NCBI GenBank assembly: GCA_016271365.2
Contig: CM028132.1
Location: 585,225,001-585,289,000, forward strand
Length of the DNA stretch: 64,000 nt
Direction: 5' to 3'
From: Neoceratodus forsteri
Lineage: Eukaryota; Chordata; Ceratodontiformes; Ceratodontidae
Made by a program: the position numbers and the translations under genes. Of the stretch, positions 45,230 to 57,240 are shown one piece after another. Under the pieces are notes generated by a model. It saw nothing but the letters and a program-made list of their open reading frames with translations. It was not told the DNA's origin and searched no databases. Position 1 is the stretch's first letter. Every line of letters begins with the position of its first letter.

Positions 45230-45608
45230 AAGAACAGAATAATGGATCTCTTGGATGAGGCCAAGATTCTTACCCTATCACATCATGGCATTATTAAGGG
45301 CAGATTGTGACAAATCAACCTGATCACCCTCCTTGGTGGGGTGACCAGGATTGTGTACAGGGGCCACCCAAATGATCAGGAGCATGAAAGATAAAAGCTA
45401 TGAGTTGAGGCTGGTAGCCCTTTGTATGTTCCCACTGCAGAAAAGAAGGCTGAGTGGGGATATGATCTATTTCTTCCGCACACTCTAAGGTGTTGTCAAG
45501 ATCAAGCAGAAAGAGATGTTTGATCCAGAATCAACCTGCAGGACACTGAAACACACCCTGAAGCTCAGAGGTGATAAATTCAGAGGTAATGTTAAAAAGC
45601 ACTTATCC
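45230..45608 (+). mobile_element. CR1-like LINE 3' fragment, part 1
   Basis: The translation has 'LRLVALCMFPLQKRRLSGDM', matching the CR1 L..F.L..RR..GD block, and 'TLKLRGDKFRGNVKKHL', matching the K..R.R...R..FF block. It is continued by 'KAVNLWSMLHVKMDIKMVQD' after the L1 insert. It belongs to a CR1/L2-type family different from the other CR1 copies here. Confidence 0.7.
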
Positions 45609-45875
45609 CTTTTCAACTTATATTTAGAACCCCTGCTTCTCAGATTGAAGGCTAACGTTAGGATCTCTGGAATTCGTGTTGGGGTAACTAGATACGCCCT
45701 ATCGGTTTATGCTGATGATATTTTATTACATCTAGAAAGTCCCGAGATCTCGATTCCGGCACTGCTAGAGGAGATCGCGGAGTTTTCTAAATGGTCGTTT
45801 TATAAATCGAATCGAGAGAAACCAAAATATTTCCTTAAACCACAGAGTAACATATGTGTTAGCCTCTTGGTTTAG
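45516..45875 (+). pseudogene. Chance fusion frame: CR1-like C-terminus joined to L1 RT
   Basis: This 119-codon frame reads the CR1-like protein for 31 codons and then, across the insertion point at 45,608/45,609, the L1 RT including YADD. The junction is in frame by chance. No promoter or expression is implied. Confidence 0.8.
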
Positions 45876-47597
45876 CGTGGGAGTTTAGTTCAATTGTATA
45901 TCTAGGCATCAAGATCTTTAGAGATCCTTCTGCTATCCGGAGTAACAATATAGATATTCTTATTAAAACAATTTCTAAAGATCTTGAAAGATGGCAAGAT
46001 CTCCCAATCTCATTATGGGGCCGATTGAGTGTTATTAAAATGAACCTCTTGCCTAGAATATTGTATCTGCTGGGTATGTTGGGATTTTATATCCCCAAAA
46101 TTTGGTTTTCTAAATTGAGAAGAAGGTTGAACTGTTTTTTGTGGAGTAAGAAAAGATACGTAGATCCTACCACAAGCTAACTACACCAAAAGTTAGGGTG
46201 GTCTTGCAGCCCCTCTTTTTCATATATTACCTAGCACAACATTTAAGCAAGTTATATTACTGGCAAGAAAAGAGGAGCACCGAATATACGTTCCTTTATG
46301 GGTGACTATTGAGAAATACCTGGCGTCCCAGGCAAGATGTTCGTTACATGCACTGCTTTATGTTTCTCCGTCCCATATCCCCCAAAGTCTTTGAAATAAT
46401 CCCATGGGATGGTCGATAAAAGTGTCTCTTCAGGCCCAAGAATTATTGTCAGTCAAATGGTGTCAATCTTCAAATCAGCCCATTATTAATAACTCGAATT
46501 TTAAAATTGGCAATGCACCGATACCCAAGTCCTTCTGGCACAGACTGAAATGCTGTAAGGTATCAGAGGTCTGGAGAGATGGTAAATTATTCCTTCCAGC
46601 CCAATCTTGTGGCTTTGTCAATTTCTCTAGTAAAGAAGTCTTTAAATCCTTGCAAGTTAATAAAGCTGTCCACGCTTCACAAACATTTTATAATTGCAGA
46701 TATAGGGAAAAGGATCCCACTGAGTGGTTGCAGGTCGCCTCAATGGAGGAATAAAGTTTCTATACTATATAAGGCCTTGCTAGATTGGGATAGTAGATCA
46801 CAGTTAGGTGTCTGTTCTTATTGGGTCAAAGAATTGGGTATCCCGGCGATCCGAGATATGGATGGTATCTAGACTACTCTATATAGAACTGTCAAACAGG
46901 ATAGGCTAAGAGCAGTAAATTACAATATCTTGCATAATCTGTATTTGACACCGTTAGTTATATAGAATAGGTCGAGGCACACTCCAATGTGCGGTAAATG
47001 CAAGACAGGTGAGGGGTCCCTTTATCATATGCTTTGGCTATGCCCACGTATTAAAGTACTGTGGCAAATTATCAGCAAACCTTAGATTCGATCATCGGAT
47101 TGGACCTTCTTACCCCAGAAGTATGCCTAGTAAATCTTTTCCCAGATGGTATTCCAAGTAAAAGAAAGGCAACATGGCATTGATAACAGCAACTGCAAAA
47201 CTAGTAATAGTGAGGCATTGGACTGACGAGATGGCACCTTCAATTATGGAATGGAATAGGGAATGCGTTTTGGCCCTACAATTGGAGAAACACATAGCGG
47301 CCATGCGAAACAGAATTAACGCATTCTCTACTAGTTGGGGTAGTCTAGAGGCTGTTATCTCGACATGGAAATCTCCAGACATATAAACATATTTCATTTA
47401 ATCGTAGATACGTGGTCTGTAGTACTGCGCAGCCTAGGGGAAGGGGGGCTGGGGAGGGTGAGGGATAGTTTTATATTTTTTTTTTTTTTTGTTTCTGGGT
47501 TTATTTGTTCTCTTTTGTATGTACCTTTAGCCCTTATGATATCAAATGACATTGTATATCTGGTACTAAAATTAATAAAGAGTTAAAAATAAAAAAA
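45609..47597 (+). mobile_element. 5'-truncated L1 (RT to poly-A), perfect 15-bp TSD
   Basis: The duplicated target AAAAAGCACTTATCC stands at 45594-45608 and 47598-47612. The insert starts inside the RT ('LFNLYLEPLLLRLKANV') and carries the YADD box (45,708-45,719), 'VYLGIKIF' (about 45,897-45,920, other frame), 'PISLWGRLSVIKMNLLPRIL' (46,000-46,060) and a C-terminal Cys cluster 'CGKCKTGEGSLYHMLWLC' near 46,990-47,045, typical of L1 ORF2. The 3' UTR ends 'attaataaagagttaaaaat' followed by poly-A. Stops and shifts are few to moderate. The 5' truncation is the usual L1 outcome. Confidence 0.92.
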
Positions 47598-47862
47598 AAA
47601 AAGCACTTATCCAAGAAAGCAGTGAACCTATGGAGCATGCTACATGTGAAGATGGATATAAAAATGGTTCAAGATTTCAAGGTGAGCCTGGGCAAATTTC
47701 TGCTTACCAAGGGACACACACAGGGTACCCTAGGTGGGGATTTTCTATAAAATCAGAACACATTTGAAGAATATACTTATTAATCTTTGCTTATAAAACT
47801 GGGGGCAGACCCGATGAACCAAAGAGTTCTTTACTTCCAACCTTAACTTACTATATTACTAT
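47598..47862 (+). mobile_element. CR1-like LINE 3' fragment, part 2
   Basis: It continues the reading 'KAVNLWSMLHVKMDIKMVQD' and 'FKVSLGKFLLT' directly after the second target duplication, then a 3' UTR with 'gggcagacccgatgaaccaa' and the end 'ttactatattactatg'. The end type (ACTATATTACTATG) differs from the TTTCTATG ends of other CR1 copies. Confidence 0.7.
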
Positions 47863-49115
47863 GATTATTCCAGTTGCCAAGCATCGCCTCTTACTGTATC
47901 CTTGGCAAGCAGCAGAAGATTTTCAAAGCAGTTTTCTCTTCCACAGGTTCAGTCAACTAAGGGACAGCTCTTGGTTCAAGCACAGATGCTGCATGTCCCT
48001 GGAATCTTAGTGTGTTGAGGACAACCTACATGTTTTAAACCCCTGTTGAATGAGAAGGAGTAATACTGGCATAAGCCATAGCTGAAGACAGATGATGTAT
48101 TGGCTCACATGGTGCAATCAAAGTAGCCACCAAAATGGAGGTGGAAAGAAAAAAGTGGAACACAATTTGGGCCCATTTCAGGAAGCATTATTCCAATGCT
48201 TACAAAGCCTGTGTCTGCTAATGTATATTTATGCATCCTCCATTTCCTATCACCTTCAGTTCTCTTCCATGCACTCACACTGATCTCCAATTACATCCCT
48301 AGTGTTTAATCTACTACTCTAACTACACTGGAATCCTGCTGCTCAGTTCCCTCTTCACTTCTTGCAAACCGTTTAATGCCATGGTGATCACTTACATGTT
48401 TATATGTAAATAAGTGCCTCAAAGTCTATCATTCCATTGTATATACTGTTTTTTTATAAATACAGTATATTTGTATAGGATGTTATATGTGATCCAAACT
48501 GGTATACCCACCCAACAGTGACAGTTTGACAGCGAGGTCCCCCACAGCGACTACAGCACCATGCCACTGTAGGGGACCCGCTGGAACCGGGAACTGTCTG
48601 TTGGAGATCCTGCACCCCCCCAAATCAGCTCTGACTCAGAGTTGATAATCCTTAATGGGGGGGTGCGGGGTGTGCAGCCCCCCTCATGGGGGGTTCGGAG
48701 GTCTTCAGAAGCCCCCCAAACAAGACACTTCCTGTGCTGGGAAACCGGCAGCTGACTGCTAAATGCAGTCGACCTGATGTTTTTTCTGTTGGGGTATTCA
48801 ACGAGACATTTGTCGAACAACTGTCATGGATCCATCAAAACTGCATTATTAGTAACCCTCTTGTAGCACCTCTGCTGCTGTAACAGTGCCAAGGACCCTC
48901 TACAAAAGTAGGTGCATAACCTACATCAGTTTATTGTGCTGTACTAAAAATCTAAATCAATAAATAAATAAATAAGGAAAAGACAAACTAAACCTGGAAC
49001 TTAATGAAGGGACAAGGGTAAATCCAGAATTGCTGCCAAGGCACAACTTCCTGTAGTCACTGCCACATGCTAAGGGGAGACACACAGTGTGTACCCATAG
49101 ACAAAGTGATGGTAA
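47863..49115. other. Mostly unassigned; GC-rich inverted segment at 48,500-48,850
   Basis: 48,600-48,720 holds 'gggggggtgcggggtgtgca' and a complementary 'gcccccctcatggggggttc'. That pattern occurs at the ends of some DNA elements, but I found no clean termini or target duplication. The remainder shows nothing recognisable. Confidence 0.35.
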
Positions 49116-49119
49116 GAAG

Positions 49120-49230
49120 GTACTGAGGGCTCTGGTATTACAGCACAGAACTATGAACCAGAAGATCCCAGGTTTGAATCATACTGATGGAAACCACCCT
49201 AAAGGAAACATTGGTTGAATACCATTAAGC
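49120..49230 (+). repeat. Possible tRNA-head SINE fragment
   Basis: 'cagaactatgaaccagaaga' and 'tcccaggtttgaatcatact' (B-box-like) resemble the head of the CORE-SINE at 13,330. No CORE domain follows clearly. Confidence 0.4.
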
Positions 49231-49249
49231 AAATGGGCTCCAGAACAGC

Positions 49250-50530
49250 AGGCTGCCTAGGTTCATGGCACTGAGGTCATGCCAAACAAATTTGATCAGC
49301 TTCATCGATTGGGCCACTAGGGCAGTAGACAGAGAGCCAAGTGGTGGATACTATAACTGGACTTCAGCAAGGCCTTTGACTCAGTCCCCCACAAGAGATC
49401 GATCCAAAAATTGGTGGATATGGGGAGAGGGGAAAAACTAACCCGGTGGGTGGCTAAATGGCTAAGAGGTAGAATGCAGTGTGTGGAGGGGAGCACTGCG
49501 AGGAGGAGAAATGTTACTAGCTTGGTCCCACAGGGATCTGTGCTGGGCCCAGTCCTGTTCAATGTGTTCATTAATGACATTGTGGATGGCATCAAAGGCA
49601 AGATATGTCTTTTTGTAGATTATGCCAAGCTCTATGGGAGGGTGAACACTGAGGAGTGCATGGGGAGCTATGAGATGACCTAGCAAGGTTAGAAAGGTTG
49701 TCTGGAATCTGCCAATTGGGGTTCAATGCTAAAAAGTGCAATGTAATGCACACAGGCATAAGAATCCTAGGCCAAGTACAGTATCAGAGGCATGGTGGTC
49801 ACAGACTCAGAGGAACAAAAAAGGCCTGGGGACAGCAACTACAAGTGACCTGAAATGGTCAGTGCACTGCAAAAAGCATGGTGGGTGGGGGGGTAGGAAG
49901 GTCAACATATGCTGGGATGCATATCAAGTGGTTTCTTCAGCTAGAGGAAAAGAGGTCAGTCTGCCCCCACACAGGTCCACAGTGCATCTGCATCTGGAGT
50001 GCTGTGTACGGTACAGGAGATCCTAACCTTATGAAAGACACAAATCAGAAGGAGGGTATACAGAGGAGGCCTACCAGGATGATTCAGTGGCAGCAGGCTA
50101 TCCTGTATGAACAAAGGCTAGTGAACCTGAAGATGTACTTACTAGAGTACAAAAGAGAGAGGGGGACATGATTAAGACTTTCAAATACCTTAAAGGCATT
50201 AACAAGGTCAACATAGGGGATCTTTTTTGCAAACGTGAGAACAGAAACACCAGAGGGCACAACTACACATTGGGGGGGGGGGCAGGATGGAGGCCAGAAG
50301 GCAGTTCTTCACTGAAAGGGTGGTGGCAGGATGGAATATGTTGTCAGAGGGGGTAGTAAATTATAGTGCATTTGTGGGGCTTAAAAGATCATAGGATACA
50401 TTCTAGGGGAAGGTTAGGGTAATAGGAGAGAGAGAGTGGAGCAACATTCAGCATACACACATGAGCACCATATCGAGCAGCCTCGATAGATCATCAGCCT
50501 TCTTCTGCTGGCCATTAGTAAGTTTGCATG
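49250..50530 (+). mobile_element. CR1 LINE, RT to 3' end
   Basis: Begins in the RT with 'LDFSKAFDSVPHKRSIQKL' (49,355-49,410), then 'WLRGRMQCVEGSTARRR', 'SLVPQGSVLGPVLFNVFIND' (the GVPQGSVLGP block) and 'CLFVDYAKLYGRV', where the catalytic FADDTKL is FVDYAKL, a dead active site. Later frames contain 'LHLECCVRYRRS' (HLEYCVQ block), 'YKRERGTXLRLSNTLKA' and 'TFKYLKGINKVNIGDLF'. The 3' UTR ends near 50,525 with 'catcagccttcttctgctgg'. Many shifts. Confidence 0.88.
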
Positions 50531-51285
50531 TACATCTGTGTACCACAAGCAGTGACTGATCATATGAGATTCAGCAAGCCTTCACAGCTGTAAAACTGAC
50601 TTTAGCAGGATTCCACAGAAAAAGAGCCACTGCATCTCATTTGGGTCATCTTTGATAAAAAAAAAAAAATTACAAAAAAATGCAGTTGAGCAAGAAAGGG
50701 ACAGTCCACCATTAACTGCAAAATATGATAAATAGTACACCATATATAGTTTTAAAACATTGGTTTGGTGCAGTTCTTGGGCTCAAACTCCATTTTGCCT
50801 GTATTTATTTCACCTATAGCATGGGTCACATGAGAGCCCCTTCTGTCAAACCCAACCACATTTTACCCATTGTGTTTGACCGTTGGATCAAGGCCAACCT
50901 GCTGTGATGGTCTCCTCTCTAAAAGATTCATATTTTTATAAGTGGGTTTGTTCCGTGCCACATTATGCTTTGTAGCAAACACATACCCTGGTTTAGTGAT
51001 TTGATCACCACAAAGGCTTGGTTTTGTGACAAAGCAATGTGTTAAAACAAGCCAGTAAATAACTTTGGTAACAAAGCAAAGTCAGTCAAGTTTCTTGCAA
51101 GTCTGTACTCTTGGACCACACCCATATGCCTCCCTCCCTTTGAAATGGAAGCCATTTGCCATAGAGACCTATTAAGAAAGAAGAGAACTGGGTAAACCAC
51201 ACCCACAGAAACTAGTTTTTCCCGTTTCCAAAAGAACCCAAACAGATATCCGAGTAACACCCTTGCCTGCAAACACTTTGCTTAT
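50531..51285. other. no recognised feature
   Basis: AT-rich DNA and one A-run; nothing identifiable. Confidence 0.4.
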
Positions 51286-51289
51286 TTAA

Positions 51290-51944
51290 AGGAAAACTAC
51301 ATTCTCATATCTTCTAAACGTTATTTGTTTCCATGTCAAAAGACAACTCTTTTTATGCAGCTGTTAAGGATGCATGCAAACGTTTTAGTCTGTTTTTACA
51401 GTTCATACTAGGCCCTCTGACTGCCATGGGAGTCTCCATTTCATGGCTGTTGAAATCGCATTGTCTCTGAGAGCTGCATTAGCATATGATAACATGATGT
51501 CAGATCACCTATTTATATTATGTATCTATATGATGAAAGAACAAATACCCTTCAAAAACTCTCTGGAAACTCATAAACTGAGTGAAGTTTAAAGGGAAAA
51601 AAAACTGCATTATAACTCAGATAGTTTGTAAAGCTTAATGAAGGTAAATGTCGTATCCCACACCTTTTTGCAGCTTGTTTCTTTTAAGACTAATTAAGCA
51701 GGCAGACATACTGGGGAGTTTAAAGGGTGATTACGCACCATGTTCTCATATGCTAATACACCTCTCAGGGACAATGAGAGTACAACAACCATGAAATGGA
51801 GACTCACAGGGCAGTCAGAGGGCCTAGTATGAACTGTAAAAACAGACTAAAGCATTTGCATACATCATTAACAGCTACATGAAAAGAGTTGTCTACTGAG
51901 ATGGAAACAAATAACATTTAGAACATATGAAGGTGTCATTTTTT
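51290..51944. mobile_element. T2/Kolobok-like foldback MITE, 655 bp
   Basis: Flanked by TTAA at 51286-51289 and 51945-51948. The left end AGGAAAACTACATTCTCATA is partly mirrored by the right end (complement AAAAAATGACACCTTCATA). The arms of about 210 bp are close to 90% identical by eye, including 'cagttcatactaggccctct' with its complement at 51,817-51,836, and 'gagtctccatttcatggctg'. A 200-bp non-palindromic centre separates the arms. No transposase. Confidence 0.75.
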
Positions 51945-51948
51945 TTAA

Positions 51949-53730
51949 CTATCTAACAACTATACCACAAGTATCTAGATGCAGACATTTCTATCCTGTT
52001 TAGTGGTTCTGTGATAGAAATGTCTACACTGTAACCTTGCTGTCAGCAAAGACATGAGCTATCCAATTCTGTAAAACCAGTCTGGAAGCATTAACACTTG
52101 TTTGCTCACTCACTTGTTTGCTCACTCAAAGTTTAACAGAACTACACAGGACAGACAATTCCCTAAATCATCATTTTACCCAATTCTCTTGTTTTTGCCC
52201 TGCAACAGTGGTTGTGTCACCTCAATCCACCCAGATCTCTCATTCCAACAACAGTGACAAGAAGCCAGTCAGCTTACCACTTCCCTAAATGCACAGCCAC
52301 TGCTTCACTCCTTCCTAGCCCCACATGGGAGCCGGCCATGGAGGCAGGGGGACTACTCAAGAGTGTTTCTAGGCCGTTAGGCTGTGTATTGGAGGGGGAC
52401 TGAAAACTGGAGGTCACCTTACCACTCCTCATGGGGCAATGTTTGTTATCTTCATCTCTTCAACACAGGGCACTTGCCATGCTGCGCCTTCTGGCAGAGT
52501 GGCACAACATCGTGAGGTCACCAACAAGGCCCAGCACATCTCTAACCCATGAAGAGAGGCAGCCTCAGTCTTGTGGGACAGCAATAACCCCAGCAACCCA
52601 CATCATGGAGCCTGACAGACCTACATCCATTGCACGTCTACAGCTCCTCTGAACAACAACAGGGAGTAGGGATCGGGATCCAGACTGGTAGTGCTCTGCG
52701 TAACTGGTCTGGAATTTTCATAGAAAATAATTTTTTGGTTTTTATGTTTTATAATTAGAAGTAACAAAACCAATTTTGGCATGTAGTAGTGAAGCCAATC
52801 AAAAACAAAAGTACTTCTGGCTGCAGCAGTTGAGTCTCATGGTCAGGGCTGTGTGCAAAAGCAAAGCAATTCTGTTAAATGCACTTGTGTGTAATGCAGC
52901 ATGTGTAATGGAGAATTGTAGGTACTAGTTTCAGGTTGTGATCGACCCTATTGAATAAGTATTTTTTTTGTATCGTTAATAAATTTTACGATTTAACCAG
53001 GACAGCAGAACTGTCAAGCAGCACCTCATTCTCAGTTAGGTCTTACTGCGTCTACCCAGTTTTACACCTCTTCCTGAACACTTTTTGCAAATCACCAATA
53101 TATTTTTCCCATACAGCTCTTAAAGCCTGCAAAATACGTTATTTAATTCTGCCACATGACATTACACTGTGATAATTTCACAAGTTCTATGCAGCGATTG
53201 AGTATGTCTCCATTCCACACAAGTGCCCTTAATAAAGTATATACCAAGTGTGTATGTACAGGCCATGAAATGTGCTGCTCGCTATAGCCCAAAGTAAGCT
53301 GGGATATCAAGCCCTGTGCAGTCTCAGAACACAACAAATAATATTCATTGTTAATTCAGAGGACCAACAAATTTGTTAGAAAAAAATTAATTTTTCACGA
53401 ATTTCTGTGGGGAAAGAGACACATGTTGAGCTGTATGCAGCAACACTTCACAAATAACCAAATAAACAATAAACAATTATGCAATCTATGTGTTTTTCAC
53501 CACAGAAATTAATTGGAAACAGAGGTCCAACTGTTGCTGAAGAGAGCCTAGTTTCTTTATTTTTTCCACATAACTCAAACTAGTCCACAGATCTGTATGT
53601 GACGTCATCAGACTGCAAAAGCTAATCAGGGTCAAGTCTCTGTAGCCAGAAGGGAGACCTCCACTGCACACTAGACTTAGCAAGTGACATTTGTAGCTCT
53701 GCAAGGGGCATACTTCCCTTGGTTAAGAGT
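51949..53730. other. no recognised feature
   Basis: A short direct repeat 'ttgtttgctcactcact' occurs at 52,099-52,127. No gene or transposon recognised. Confidence 0.4.
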
Positions 53731-53732
53731 AA

Positions 53733-53945
53733 CCATATCAATGCCCCAGTGTGGCAGTGGAGGGATGCTGTATTGTTCTGTGGTGTTGTCTTTTGGGTGA
53801 TATGTTAAAACTGCGGAATCACATCTGCCTGCTCTGGTGGTCATTCTGAAGAATGTTAAACATGCCATAGTACTTCCCCGGTGTTATGACTGAATGTTCT
53901 TCCATTCACTAATCCATCAGCAAATTAACCTGGTGTAATATTAAT
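53733..53945 (+). repeat. tRNA-SINE remnant (same central domain as at 31.4 kb)
   Basis: 'gtggcagtggagggatgctg', then 'tggtgttgtcttttgggtga', then 'catctgcctgctctggtggt', then 'cttccccggtgt' keep the order of the vertebrate SINE block (GGAGTGCTGCACTG, CCGTCTTTCGGATGA, CATCTGCC, CCGGTGTCC). It is strongly diverged and lacks the head. Confidence 0.65.
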
Positions 53946-56900
53946 CAGTTTGAAACTGGGCACACACTGTAGGAGAACAGTTCCGTAGTGTGCTGCACAA
54001 AATGGATGCTACATTCCACCCCAGAGTTGGGTGCCCTTCAGTGATAATTAGAATGGAGTTTTGTGCTGGGTATGTATACAATAAACAACCCCCCAAAAAA
54101 TCAAGAATAGACTGATTCTTAATTCCAGGGGTGTAACCAGGGATTTTAAACTTGAACTCGAGAGTTGATGGCATGGTTGCCCTCACCCCCAGTTAACACA
54201 AACAAAAAGATGAGCCACCCTGCTCCAAGAACAGTGCCCTACACCCATTTTAGTCATCAATCTGTAGTAAGCCAATGATCCTAATAGAGTCACAACTTTG
54301 TATTTTATCTAACACACACGCTACCAATCAGACAGAAGTTGGCTGGCTTTTAGTTACAATATTTAGAATACATTGTGATAAGCCTCCGTACCACATGAAG
54401 GTAGCCAATCTTACAGAAGCCAATTGACACCAAAATTCATACATACATACTCGATTAGGTCACTCATACAATCATGGCCTTCAAGTTTAGCACCCACATA
54501 TCTTCCAAAGATCATTCACAAACTCAACCTAAAGCATCTAAGGAGGGGGAAAACAGTTTTTCAGACATCAGGCTGTTGGTGTTTGTTGCCCTAGCCTGAG
54601 GTTCATGTCCCCTTTGGATTTTCTAGATTTTACTATACTCAGCAAACTACACCGACTATGCCTGCTGACACCCATACTTAATACTGAATGGATTCTGTGA
54701 CATCATGTGAGCTCGATAGTGAAGTTTGAAAGCTTCTGATGTCACATAACCCACAAAGAGATTAAGTAGCCCATTCCTAAAAGTTGGGGATTATTTATTT
54801 TATATATTATAAGGACTACCTCATTTTGCAAACTGAATCGTGGAGTAAATAAAGGTATTGTTTCTGGAGCTTGAGAAAACTTCAGCGAAGTCAGTTGACG
54901 TAAAAAACTCAACTGCAGGCAGCTGTTGTTCTTAATGACTTTCTTGAACTAACTGATAGAATAGGGTTCAAAGAGTTATTCTTAACAGCTAGGTGATAAG
55001 AATGACTTTGAAACCACCACCAAAGGGGGCACCCATTTTTCTCAGGTGCTTTGGAAGGTTTGTAATAAAACCACAATATAAATGCAAATAAATAAAGTAT
55101 GGCATGAAGTGATTCCCCAAATAACTGCACAATATGGGACAAATGTAGTTGAAATTATTACTGTAAAATAATGTTTTATAAAAATTCAGAATGAAGGGTG
55201 TTCTCTCTATTCAACAACATACAGCTTGATAATCTGTGGATACTCACAAAGGAACAGAGTAGGCCTTTTTTATGCACAGAGTATATGAGAACTGTTTGCA
55301 ATGCAGTGAGGTAAGATAGTCTGTGCAAAGGCTGCATGCGGAAATTGTGGCCACCATTATTAGCAACATCCCACTCACAGCCATGGACAACCACTTTAGC
55401 ACTAGTTTTACCAAGAGATATAATGTCAACCAGTACGCCAGGGGAAATCCCTTCCTTTTTTTCAAACAAACCCATAGGATCACAGCTGGAGAATGCTGAA
55501 CTCCCACTTCCTTTTAAGCAGTGTACATAACATTCTTCCCCTATATTGAAGTCTGACTGCTAGTTTAGGGTGGTCCATGAGATAAAACCACTCTGCAGGA
55601 TTCAAAGAAAAGTTCTCACAGTTTGTATCCAACCATTCTGTAGGTTCACTTACACACTGCAGTATGTAAGTGAACTGAAAGTACATAGCACAGGAGTGCC
55701 TCTATAATGAAAATGCTCCATTTATAAATCAGGTAAGTTTTTTTTTTATCTGATAAAAGCTGACACTTTTAAAATATCCAATTTTCTAAACAAAAAAAAA
55801 TATCAATAACACATTAAGGGATTTTCCACTATTTACATAATTTGTGCAAAAGCAAGACACAAGAACAACTAATCTTCAAGCATGATCAGCACACCTTTTG
55901 AGCTTAAAATGGCAGTCACTAACGATTCCAGAATACCAGTTGTAGAGAAGTGGATTATTTTTATGAACTGTGTGTGTTTTCTCTTCAGAATAAAGTTTAT
56001 GAAAGTTAGGTGCAAAGCTAGTCACCACACCTTAGACAGCCAGCACAGAACATGCCCAGTTTTACTTGTTATTTTTGCATTTGTTGTTGTTTTTAAATGC
56101 AAAACTCAGGAGCTTTCTGTGCACTACGCAGTTAAATAGCATGTGAGTAGGCTGTTCTAAGGGGAGGATGAGTGGGTGACAGCACGTGACAGGTTCACCA
56201 CACTGTTGCAATTAGAATTTCTGAAATAGCTCTGTGAGTATAGTATTTCAATCACGTTATCCTAAGAGGGAACTGGGAGGTAAACTCAAGCTCCATGCTA
56301 GAAGATAAACTTGCAGATAGATGAAGAGCAGGCTACTAGGAATGTTTCACAGTTCATGGGGTTAGCACACAAGCTGCTATTTGGGAATGTCTCCACTACT
56401 GAAGCACTGAGACATTGGTTTCAAGCAGAACTGACTTTCAATTTAGAAAAGTTTTTTTTTTCTTAAAAACAAACAAAAAAAGGAACACTGCATCCTACAC
56501 CCAGATGTACCAAGTACGTTCTCATATTGCTCTCAAAAAAAAAAATCCAGAAGGGCAGTGCCCATTGCCACACAGGGCTGACTCATACTGATTAGTAAAT
56601 GTCCTGAACATGAAGAAGTGGGAGTGGTCATATTGTAATTCAGTTGCAAACTTGAAAAAGTGGTCTTTTTAACAACACTGATTTGTTATGAGATTTTTTT
56701 TTCATTGCTTACAAAAAAAACCAAAACATTTTTTGATCAATGCCAGACCCTTGGCTGTACAATTCTGCCATTTTCAAAGCTGGTTTGAATTACTCAGTCT
56801 TTCCAACCACTGCATTCCAAAACTACAAATGGCACCTAGCCAGAGAGAGACAGACAAGTCCCATTCCCACCCATGGAAACACTCATAAGGTAAAGAGCAG

Positions 56901-57240
56901 CAAAATCTCAAAAAAAAACAGACAGCAACATACCTATCCAACTCCAAAATAATACACATAGTTTGTGTTTCTTTTATTCTCGCCCCAGTTAAAAATATAA
57001 TGGAAACCGTGAGTACCTATAGATTTTTCTAGTTATTTTTCATGTTTTTTGCGGTTTACCGACAGCCATATTCTGGTCTCTCACAGCTGGCTGCATTTTA
57101 CACAGGGCGCTCACACTGCAAGTTCTGAAACATGGTGTTCTTTACTTTTTTATTCACTTCTATTGAAAGCATACTTTAAAAAACAAATTCCTCCACATCC
57201 ACCTCTCCGCAGAAAATGTAGGATAAACCAGCTTCCTCCT
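53946..57240. other. no recognised feature
   Basis: 3.3 kb of AT-rich DNA with short poly-A/poly-T runs. Open frames are under 100 codons and show no known motif. Confidence 0.4.

Noticed and set aside
48500..48860. GC-rich segment with complementary C6/G6 tracts as a DNA transposon
   Set aside because: Ends 'gacagtttgacag' and the complement of 'gaacaactgtc' match too weakly, and no target duplication was seen.
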